From: Hygrophila difformis
Taxonomy: Eukaryota; Streptophyta; Magnoliopsida; Lamiales; Acanthaceae
Direction of reading: 5' to 3'
DNA length: 64,000 nt
NCBI GenBank assembly: GCA_030278955.1
Contig: JAOANR010000014.1
Coordinates: 16,928,068-16,992,067 of the forward strand
The notes below the pieces were generated by a model. That model had not been told where the DNA came from. It was given only the letters and a program-made list of their open reading frames with translations, and searched no databases. A program made the translations under genes and the position numbers. The stretch's first letter is position 1; every line of letters begins with the position of its first letter. Of this stretch, positions 22,410 to 31,661 are shown one piece after another.

Positions 22410-23337
22410 GGTTTGCTCTTGGAATTGTGCATTTGAAATTATTTAAAATTTATGCACAAGAAACTATTTTAGTAAGCATTTGAATTGGTGCATTTAAAAT
22501 TATTTCAATTTATGCACAAAAACATTTTGGAAGAAGCATTTTTGCTCTAAGTAGTGCATTTAAATTATTCAAATTTTTGCACAAAATTATTTTAAGAAAA
22601 GAATATGCCAAGTATTTTTAAAGCTATTTTGGGGATGGGAACACACACATATGCATATAGGCACGAGCAGAATTTTAGTTTATTATGAGTTTATTTTGAC
22701 AAGTATTTCCCAATGTTTGGGACATGAGCAGAATTTTTCTAGCACTACCTTAGTGTCTTTTTGCAAGGAGCTAGTTGTTTAACTTAGGCTCTGTTATATA
22801 GTCAATGCCTACATTAGGAGCTGACGATTGCGCTTGCTTTATTGTATCACTGGTAAGACTGGGGGTTGTTTACCCTACAACTATGTCTACCAAATCATAG
22901 TGTTGCACCTTATATTTGGAATATGTGCGAATGAACATATTGCTATGAGATTTGGCCTTAGATGCACCTATGTTTTACCTTAGTCTAATTAAGGTTATGA
23001 CTTAAATTCGTAGGAGCATGATTTACATGACTATACGAACCACAACAAATAAGAATTTTCTAAATATCCATATTGTCTTAAAGATAAGACATGAGTATAG
23101 GTAATGACACTGAAGAATTTTAAACTCACAACGAGTTTTATCATACATGCGATTCACCCTTGAAGCCATATGTATTTGGAAACTCGCATTTAATCATCAT
23201 GTTGGACCCATCGTTAATAAGTAGCAACCGAGGCAGGTTGCATGAGGTCCACATGGAAGGATAATAAAATTTAAATACGTAATAAAGTAAGAGTAAAATA
23301 AGTTATCTTAAGGTTGGGATTACTTGCTGTTTTTCAG
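22410..23337 (+). other. retrotransposon untranslated leader
   Basis: About 0.9 kb between the primer site and gag without a sustained frame. It contains three repeats of a GTGCATTTRAAATTATT-like word (22425-22585). It ends TTTTTCAG directly before the gag ATG, which looks like a splice acceptor and hints at a leader intron. Confidence 0.5.
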
Positions 23338-24534
23338 ATGCCTCCACGTGGACGCCCGAGGAAACAGCCTGTAAACCCACCTGATGTGCCTAACCCTATG
23401 GAGGGAAGGCATGACCCTATGGAGAATAGGCAGGACCCTATGGAGGGTCGACAGGACCTTTTAGAACAGATGGTGCTAACTATTGGTGCCGCGGTAGAAC
23501 GACAACTGGCAAGGGAAGAGGAGCAAGGTGGGCAACCCACTGACTACATAGAGGCTATACATAAATATCAGCCTCCCAAGTATGCCGGACATGAAGACCC
23601 GGCTAAATTGGAAGGATGGATTGAGTCTTTCGATAAATTACTAGAGGCGGTACAGTGCCCAGAAGAAAGAAGGGTGGACGTAGCTACGTTTTTCCTAGAA
23701 GGCAAGGCAAATACCTGGTGGAGAAACCAAGAAAATCGGGACATCAATTGGCCAGAATTTCAGGAAGCCCTACGTGCAAGGTTCTACTCTACTAGCGTGA
23801 AGAATGCCAAATATGAGGAGTTCGTTACGCTGAGGCAGGGCAGCCGCTCTGTCCACGAATACTATGAGAAATTCAATGAGCTCCTCCGCTTTGCCCCAGG
23901 ACTGGTCAACACCGATCATGCACAAGCACAGAAGTTCGAGCTTGGATTGAACCAAGAAATCCGAGAAGGGTTAGGAGGGAAACAATTCTCTAGCCTCCAG
24001 AAGCTTTTTGATCGGGCAATGACAGTCGAGCGAGTTCGGCAGCCCAAACGAAAAGAAGAGCAGGTTGGACAATCCTCAAAGGCCCATGAGAAAGGGCAGC
24101 TTGAGCGGAGACAAGACAAAGGGAACCCTAACCAACATCGTAACTTTAATGGACCCAACCCGGGAAACAATAATGGTATTCCCATACCAGACCCCTGCTT
24201 AAGATGTAAAAGGAGGCATTGGATGCAGGTATGCCCGCCATACGGGACCTGCTACCGATGTGGCCTCAACGGACATCTGGTCAAGGATTGCAGCAATCGT
24301 CTGGACGCAAATAGACTACGGGAGGATCTCAAGGGGGACCGTCGCTTCCAGTCGGAGGCATATCTGAATAAAAGGCCGAGGGACCCACAACAAGACCAGG
24401 GTCGAAATCGAAGGAACCCGCCACCAGCAGCTCGAAACAACCAAGGACAACTGAATGAGGTTAACCGGGCTGATCCCCGTGATGCTGACGATGTCATAGA
24501 TGGTACGTTCATGGTTAAAGATTCCGCTACATAA
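23338..24534 (+). CDS. gag: retrotransposon Gag polyprotein with CCHC zinc knuckle
   Basis: 398 residues from the ATG at 23338; an earlier frame start is TTG and is not used. The N-terminus has three back-to-back 7-residue repeats (DPMEGRQ-like, about residues 19-41). The retrotrans_gag capsid region follows (about 75-210), with FFLEGKANTWWRNQENRD, LRARFY, FVTLRQGSRSVHEYYEKFNE and LGLNQEIREGL. A basic, glutamine/asparagine-rich linker leads to the nucleocapsid knuckle CYRCGLNGHLVKDC (C-x2-C-x4-H-x4-C, about residues 305-318). Gag would package element RNA into virus-like particles. The frame is intact, unlike pol, and terminates at TAA before a protease remnant. Whether gag is still made and used in trans is unknown. 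Confidence 0.9.
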   Translation: MPPRGRPRKQPVNPPDVPNPMEGRHDPMENRQDPMEGRQDLLEQMVLTIGAAVERQLAREEEQGGQPTDYIEAIHKYQPPKYAGHEDPAKLEGWIESFDKLLEAVQCPEERRVDVATFFLEGKANTWWRNQENRDINWPEFQEALRARFYSTSVKNAKYEEFVTLRQGSRSVHEYYEKFNELLRFAPGLVNTDHAQAQKFELGLNQEIREGLGGKQFSSLQKLFDRAMTVERVRQPKRKEEQVGQSSKAHEKGQLERRQDKGNPNQHRNFNGPNPGNNNGIPIPDPCLRCKRRHWMQVCPPYGTCYRCGLNGHLVKDCSNRLDANRLREDLKGDRRFQSEAYLNKRPRDPQQDQGRNRRNPPPAARNNQGQLNEVNRADPRDADDVIDGTFMVKDSAT

Positions 24535-25160
24535 GTTTTATATGATTTTGGAGCATCGTATCCCTTCACGACATAAAGGAAGCGGAACAATTAGGATTTA
24601 GAGCCCCTAATGCAGCGAACTTAGGCGATTTCTCATCTAATAAACAGTGGTGGACTGCTCTCGAAGCAAGATGAACACTTCAATTCGTAAAATATGGAGT
24701 TGTGCTCGCAGCGAACTTGATTGAGTTCGACTTGCAAGATTCTGACATTATTTTGGAATGGATTAGTTGGCACGATACGGGGCCACCTCCATTATTTTAA
24801 TATTACTCATATTCCTCTGACCTTGATAGCCTCAGAGTTCGATCTCTGTCAAAGACGTATTCCGTAAGGATTGGTGGAGATATAGGCTCGATAGTAAGAA
24901 AACTTCTCATGATCGTTCCTCGTATAATTTTATCTACCTGAATAGAAGTCTTAAGTATGTTCAGTTAAACGATATTTTCTTTAAAATCATACAAGAGCCT
25001 ATATTAGGGTAATTTAATTTCTCTCCCTATTCCCGAGAAGAACCCATGGCTTGCAAAGGACGAAGTTATATATGAGGATAATAGATTATCTCCGCCGATG
25101 GAATCATTGGAAATATACCCCTAGTTGCGTCGTGAGGCTTCGAGGACGAAGCCTTATTTT
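24535..25160 (+). pseudogene. remnant of pol (protease start and downstream scraps)
   Basis: Immediately after gag, one frame resembles the entry to a Ty3-type protease (LYDFGASYPF, near the usual FDSGATHSF motif), then breaks. Near 24715-24760 a frame with LIEFDLQDSDIILE resembles the segment joining protease to RT. Near 25130-25165 the frame resembles the C-terminal end of a gypsy polyprotein. Everything between (RT, RNase H, integrase core) is missing, so a very large internal deletion, or an old derivative element, is implied. Confidence 0.6.
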
Positions 25161-25168
25161 AAGGAGGG
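25161..25168 (+). other. polypurine tract
   Basis: AAGGAGGG, five bases before the 3' LTR; expected primer for plus-strand synthesis. Confidence 0.5.
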
Positions 25169-25173
25169 TAGAC

Positions 25174-28100
25174 TATAACACTCTATAAAATTTTAAACAA
25201 GATTAAAAATTTAAATAAATAAATATTCTAAATTTCCCATTAAATTTAAAACATTTTAAGAGGATGATATATTTTCGAAGCAACGACTATTTAATCGGAT
25301 TTAATATAAATTAATTAGTCATTTTAAACCTAGATTCCCCACCTGCATTGTAGCGCAAATTAAATCCTAATCGCGTGATGGACGGACGCCGAGAACTTTG
25401 GAGTATAAATCCATTACTTTATAAATGTTGGATTAATTAATAATGAAGGACTATATTATAAAATTATTCATTATGATTGGATTTAATCATTATAAAATTA
25501 AACCAATTTATGGAAATCAATGATGATCCTTTTATTTAATACTCCTAGATTATTCAATTAGGAGATTTGAATTATTTTAAGTTCATAGATGTTAATTGGA
25601 GGAGTACAATTTAATATTAAATGATGGATTAAAATGTAGGATGAAAACCTATGACTTGTTTAAAGTAATGACTAATTAGATTGTGAAATTAACAAGTGAT
25701 CGAATGGGAATTAACAAAATTATCCAAATTAAGGGATTTGAAGTCTCAAATCATTTTACTAATGACAACAATTTAATAGGTGATTTAATACATTAAATCC
25801 ATTAAATTAAATTACAAGTATAAAGACCATTCAAAATTAAATTAAGTTCTTAGAATTAAATTGCAATACATAACCCATGTCCGATTTCTAATTGAGATGG
25901 TACCGAATTATAAAGTCCATAATCAAGCATAAATAATTAATTAAGTCCATAAATTATTTAATATAAGCCACATTATAAATTTTTAAGTGTAATGAATAAA
26001 GTTTAGATCCAGCCCAATTAACCATTTTAAGTCCAATAAGCAAAAGTAGTTAAAAATTAGCCCAAACAAAACCATAAGCCCAATCCAATACCCTAAGCCC
26101 AAAAACCTAACAAACCCTAACCCTATTTTTTGTCAAGCATGTGGCCGCCCTCGCCGGAGTCCGGCGCCGCCACCACCGCCGGCAGACCTCCGGCGAATCC
26201 TCCGGCAGCCGCCGTCTCCGCCATCTAACCCCATTCTCCCCAAAATTTCATTCCCATCCACCACGGCGAGTCGCCGGCCACCCACCACCTCCACCGGATT
26301 TCCCAATCCACCTCCGTCCACCAAAATCATTCCGGGAAGGCCACCGCCACCGCCGCCAAGCCGTCCGCCATCTCCGTCCCGACCACCATCGCAACCGCGG
26401 CCAACCTCCATTTTTCCCAAGAAAGCTCAAAACCCTAAAATGAAGCCGCCACCGCCGCGGCCTCCACCTTCACCTCCGGTCTCCATCCTCATCACCACTA
26501 CCACTACCATCTCATCAACAACCACCACCACCTCTCCGAGAATCCATAAATTGGAAACCAAAACAAAAGAAAACAAAGAGAGAAAGAGGAGAGGACAAAG
26601 AGAGGAGGCCGAAGCCATCATCGCCGCCGCGGCCATCCTCACCATTCTCAAATCCCAAATCACAACCGCCTCCACCCTTCCCAAAAACCACAGATCCAAA
26701 ATAAACCAAAAGAAAAGGAGAAGAAACAGAAATAATAGGAGAAGAGGGAAGAAGGAAAAGAGGGAAGAAGCCCCGATTCAAGTTGCTGCCGGACCTCCGC
26801 CTCCGCCGCCGTCTGCTGCCGCTGGCGCCGGCCACTGCTCCTTCGCCGTCGCCTCTCCCTCCCGCCTCCGGTGAAGCCACGAGGAGTCCAGGTTCGAGCA
26901 AAAGGGGAGGCAGCTTTGTGAGAAAAAGCTGTAAAGGAGGAGTGGGAGGAAGACAAAAGAAAACAAAGGTGGGAGTACACTGAGACCACTAAACTAACTG
27001 GAGAAGGAGACAGAGTTTTCTAATATGGGGAAAATAAGGACCGGGATACAGAAAAATTTAATGGGCGCAGGTCAACAAATTAGGAAAGATGCCTCTGGAA
27101 AGCTGCTATGGGGAAACAGCTCGTTGTCTTCTCTAGCAAACATTTCTATATAAGACCCCCATTCCCCTTACCATTTTTCACACCAAATCAGCTCCATTTT
27201 CTTTAATAAATTGTCTTTCGTTTCACTGCCTAGTTGGCATGTAGAATTTGAGTGTCTTGGTTAGAGATATTCCTAGTAGTTGGGTTTCTTTTTCGAGTGG
27301 AATTTTCTCTAAGCTAAGGAGTTTTAGAGCTAAGTAAGGATTAGTACAGATAGCTAGTCCGTGAGAGTGCTTCGGGTAAGATTTATTAAGTCGGAAATAC
27401 TAGTTATTATTATTTTTATATTATAGCTTACTAACTTAATATTAAAATTTTGCTAGTCAAGTAGCTGTAGAAGGATATCTGCTCGTAGGCCTGTGCGTGT
27501 GTTGAGTTCCATTCTCCCCACGGTGACTGTAAGTAGATTTTTACTCTTTGGAGTAAGCCTTAATTTATTTAGCTTAAGCATAAATTTTAAATACCATTTT
27601 CTTATTTTAAATTTATGCTTATTGCTCCCTACTGCTTTTGGATTATTGGTATGCTATTTTTACTGTGCTTTATAATTTAGTGCGATAACTCCTTAATTAT
27701 GGTTAACCACTGTTACGGGGTTGGAATCGGTGCGTGGATCTTGTCGCCACCCTCGCCGTAGTGTGCTTACAATGCCACCCGGGAACGGTGCCGAAACGAT
27801 ACCACACCTTTTGCCAGGTGGATGTAGGAAATTTCATACCTCTTCCACAACCCTTGAATGTGCATGTGAGAACGGGTACCCTATTCTTGGGCCCCTTCCA
27901 ATTGGCATGGAGGCTGAAATATTATTTTTCGGCAACACATATTGTTATATTGTCTGATCCCGGGTTTCTAGATAAATATTGCATTATGTACACAATATTC
28001 TCGTTTAAGCATACCATTACCATAACTGTTGTCTTTAAATTATTTCTGCAACCCAACCTCCTCCGGGAGTAAGGGTCTACTTACTCAGCGATCGTTTTCG

Positions 28101-28703
28101 CTGACTCTACACTTTTATTATCCCTTTTCAGGTTTTGATATCTGAGAGGACCATTAGCCATTTCACGTCACCGGGGCACGATTCGGGTTATTTTTAAATG
28201 CTTTCGGATTTAAGAAAAGGGTGTATAACTTTTTAAGTCTCCTTATCGGAGTTAACTTGGCATATATTTTGTCTGATTTGAGGACGTATATTTGGGCGTC
28301 TACCCACTTTTGAAATTTTTACGCCTCACTATTTTCACCCGACGATGGATATTATTATTTTGAAAATGCATGATGAATTTGCCCCCTTTTTAAATGGAGG
28401 AATTCTCTTATCATATCATTATTATTGGTGAGCTCTTTTAAATGCGTCGCCATTTATTTTGGGTGGTATACCAAAAATTTAATTTAAGGCTTATTTTATA
28501 CGCTATAGTATTATAAGCTTTTCTTTTCAGAGATTACGATATATGTCTAACATTTAGCATATATGTTCAACTCTGACTTTCCCGTGAATATTTTTGCTAG
28601 CCTTAGCGTATTCCGGACGGCCCGGGATACGTGGCGGTAACACCGGCCCCTTGTTCCCGCTCTTTGCTTCCGCTGAGCCTTTAGGGAAAACGGGGGTGTT
28701 ACA
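25174..28703 (+). repeat. 3' LTR of the gag-only retrotransposon
   Basis: Matches the 5' LTR at a 6,328-base offset with about a dozen substitutions, one 18-bp deletion in the GC-rich block (near 26627) and a 1-bp deletion near 28660. It ends GGGGTGTTACA and is followed by GGAAA. Confidence 0.93.
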
Positions 28704-28708
28704 GGAAA

Positions 28709-29229
28709 AAACATATATGCTATGAACATTGAATCTCGTTTGAAGAATTTGGCGAAACATATAACTTTGAATCTTGTAACTAAGGAAGAACTTATAATAT
28801 ACGAATTGTAGTCACCATTATGATAGTAAGATACAATTTGATAAAGATATTGACGGATAAATACACATTTGAAACTTAAATATGAGTATATAGTGAAACA
28901 TATAACAGTATTCAGATATACAAACGAGTTCGAAGTGATATTAACCTTGTAACTCGGGAAGAACTTATAATGTACGATCTATAGTCACCTTTACGATAAT
29001 AAGATACGATTGAGACCAAATCTAGAACACACCGACCCTAAACATTAAAGCCCCTAAACCCAAACCACATTCATTGCAATAGTAAAGTCTAAACTTAACC
29101 ATAAAAGGTAATGTGGTCACACACAACTTAATAACCATAAACCCTACAAATATTAAAAACCCTAAACTCTACAAAACTTAAAAATCTTAAACCCCTAAAA
29201 TCCTAAACCCTAAGCTCTACGAAAACATT
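28709..29229. other. copy 2 interior after the retrotransposon
   Basis: This resumes the Pack-MULE-like element and matches, in reverse, about 5580-6190 of copy 1. It contains a diverged duplication of about 175 bp (around 28790-28850 and 28965-29023, both with CTTATAATRTACGA and TAGTCACC) and a telomere-like CCCTAAA-rich part at 29040-29230. Confidence 0.6.
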
Positions 29230-30640
29230 GATTACCACGAGTACCATCAATGTGTTACCACAATGTTGTTGTGTTTGTTACTTTAATTCTTGTAAAGTGC
29301 TTACCACATTATCCTTATATCGTTTACCATGAATTACCATAATTTTTTATGAATTATATACTTCATGAATCTTTTTAAAATTACCACACATCTTCATTCA
29401 CTCTTACCAGATTCATCTTGTATTGGTTACCACGGATATCACATATTTAAGTTACCACAAAAAATATTTTATTTCTATACTTAATACCAGGCACAACAGA
29501 GACGATGACTACTCTCGGGTTTACCACATGTACCATATGGAATTTACCAAGTTCTTGGTATGTGTTTTACCACGCCGTTTGTTGTGCTTTACCATAGATA
29601 TCATATGGTGTTTACTAGGATAATGATATGTAGTTTACCACTGTATTATTATGTGCTTTACCATAGCTGCCATAGTAGTATTTACTAAGCTATTGGTACG
29701 TGATTTAGCATACTATACCAGTATGGTTTACCAAAATATACCATATGGTATTTACCAAGATCTTGGTATGTGCTTTACCACAAATACCTTATGGTGTTTA
29801 TCATGTTATTCCACAGATACCATATGTTATTTACCAAGTTCGTGGTATGTGCTTGACCACAAATACCTTATGGTATTTACCATGTTATTCAATAGATACC
29901 CTATGGTATTTACCAAGTTCTTGGTATGTACTTTACCACAAATATCGTATGGTGTTTACTAGGTTAATCGTATGTGGTTTACCATGTATTGGTATGTGCT
30001 TTACCACACATACCATATAGTATTTACCATGCTATTGATACGTGGTTTAGCACACCATATCAATATAGTTTACCACAGATACCATATCGTATTAACCCAG
30101 TTATTGGTATGTGCTTTACAACAAATACCGTATAGTATTTACCAGGTTAATCCACAGATACCATATGGTACTTACCATGTTCTTGGTAGTGCTTTACCAC
30201 AAACACCTTATGGTGTTTACCAGGTTAATGATATGTGGTTTACTATTGTATTGGTATGTGCTTTACCACAGCTACCATATAATATTTACTAAAATATTGG
30301 TACGTGGTTTAGCACACCATACCAGTATGGTTTACCACATATACCATGGTATTTACCAAGTTCTTGGTATGTGCTTTACCACAAATACCTTATGGTGTTT
30401 ACCAAGTTATTCCATATATACCATATAGTATTTACCAAGTTCTTGGTATGTGCTTTACCACAAATACCTTATGGTGGTTACTAAGTTATTCCACAAATAC
30501 GATATGGTATTTACCAAGTTCTTGTTATGTGTTTTACCAAAAATACCTTATGGTGTTTACCAGGTTATGATATGTGGTTTATCGCTGTATTGTATGTCAT
30601 TTACCAAGTGCTTGGTATGTGGTTTACCATGTTATGGATA
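29230..30640 (-). repeat. TTACCA array, right arm of copy 2 (second part)
   Basis: A dense array in which words such as TTTACCAAGTTCTTGGTATG, TGCTTTACCACAAATACC and TTATGGTGTTTACC recur with periods of about 60-120 bp. Because TGGTA and TACCA alternate, many units are themselves short inverted repeats. The open frames here are low-complexity by-products. Confidence 0.75.
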
Positions 30641-30740
30641 TGTGTTTTGCTTAAGTTTCTTAATTGATGGGGCCTAAAAGCTAAGGTTTTAAATTGTGGG
30701 GCTTTGACTCAAATAATTATTTTTGGAAGGGTACCGGGCC

Positions 30741-31661
30741 ATCTTTTCCCATCTCTAAATTACAAATAGCATGAACATCAATTTGGGTTGTTGGGCCAAC
30801 CCAATATTTTATGGGCTTGATTTATTTAGGTCCGACTGTAATGAACTGATTTATCTGTTTTGATACACAGCTTTGATACCAGGCGCACAATGGCATTTAG
30901 CCACTTTTAGGACAACTATGGCCAGAGATTTAAGCCAATTCAAGTGGAAGCACAAATGGAGAAAAGATTCTAGCGTTGGATTTCCTTCCACTTCCACATT
31001 TCAGTTGAATGCTGTAATTCAAAATTTGATCAGATAATTTTTTGGGGCAGTATATATTTCAAAGAACTCCCATGCCAACCAAGTCAATAGAAGCTCCTTA
31101 GGCTGTCGGGAATGAAATTAGGGTTTAGCATTCCCTACTTTCGGATAGAAGATTGCATTTCCCCCAATTCCAGTTTTATATCACGTTTTTTGAGAGATTG
31201 GAGAAAAGCTGGAGATTTGGATGTGCAATTGGACAAGGCTAAAAACTGGTCACGCTTCACGCCCTATTTGCTGCTAACACTACTCTCTCGCCTGTCTTCG
31301 TCTCCGCCGCGCCAGACCGATCGCACAATTCTCTGGAAGGTCCGAGTTTATCCATGTAATTCTTTTGGCTTGTAGTTTTTCTATCCGAGTTTGCGGATGC
31401 TTTTGAATGCATTGGTTTTGGCCGCGATCGAATCTTTTCAACTTGGTCTTTTGTTGTCTCTGTTTGGTTGAGGTATTTTTGCTTGAAGATTGATAGTTTC
31501 TTTGCTCTTCCAGTTGGAATTTACGGTTGAAATCGTAATTTGATTCAGGAATTGCACTGGGAATAGAAAGAAGGAAATTGCCCACCATTCTGCGCCATTG
31601 TTCCTCTGTACTAAAGGTTGTATGGATGTGACCTGAAATTCATCAGTTTCTAGCGATAATT
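30741..31661 (+). promoter_or_regulatory. upstream region and probable leader of the PPR gene
   Basis: Intergenic DNA then a GC-richer stretch from about 31240. A plausible leader intron runs from GGAAG|GTCCGA (31340) to TTTCTAG (31653), eight bases before the start codon; this is inferred from splice-site form only. Confidence 0.35.

Larger units (their letters stand above)
18846..28703 (+). mobile_element. gag-only Ty3/gypsy-type LTR retrotransposon (TR-GAG-like)
   Basis: Two near-identical LTRs (18846-22394 and 25174-28703) bracket a 2.8-kb internal domain. The 5-bp duplication GGAAA is exact (18841-18845 and 28704-28708). A primer-binding site complementary to initiator-Met tRNA (TGGTATCAGAGC) lies three bases after the left LTR. 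The internal region holds an intact gag frame but only scraps of pol, so the element cannot supply its own protease, RT or integrase. Long LTRs ending GGTGTTACA with a Met PBS are seen in Tekay/Del-type chromoviruses; that lineage is my inference. By eye the LTRs differ at about 12 positions plus one 18-bp and one 1-bp indel, so insertion was recent. Confidence 0.92.
15775..30740. mobile_element. Pack-MULE-like element, copy 2, split by an LTR retrotransposon
   Basis: The left end GGGCCCGAACCCTAATAG... resembles the minus-strand right end GGCCCGGTACCCTTCC..., and both continue into AAATA(A/C)TT, TTGA and GCCC words over about 45 bases. Without the 9.86-kb retrotransposon the element would be about 5.1 kb. 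It holds captured exon pieces at its left (15985-16240, 17709-17871), a GTGGTAA arm (18056-18380) and a TTACCAC arm (18425-18840 continuing at 29230-30640). Removing the retrotransposon restores co-linearity with copy 1 in reverse. No transposase or clean target duplication was found, so the MULE assignment rests on TIR style and layout. Confidence 0.5.

Noticed and set aside
23314..23337. Upstream extension of gag by eight codons
   Set aside because: It would begin with TTG; the ATG at 23338 follows a likely splice acceptor and fits better.
18846..28703. Segmental duplication as the explanation for the 3.5-kb repeats
   Set aside because: PBS, PPT, gag and the 5-bp target duplication show that they are LTRs of one element.
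29230..30640. CRISPR-like array
   Set aside because: Repeats are degenerate with irregular spacing, in a plant nuclear context; no cas genes.
29423..30677. Series of 70-106 codon frames rich in Tyr, Val and Leu
   Set aside because: By-products of the TTACCA array; the same short words repeat in every frame.
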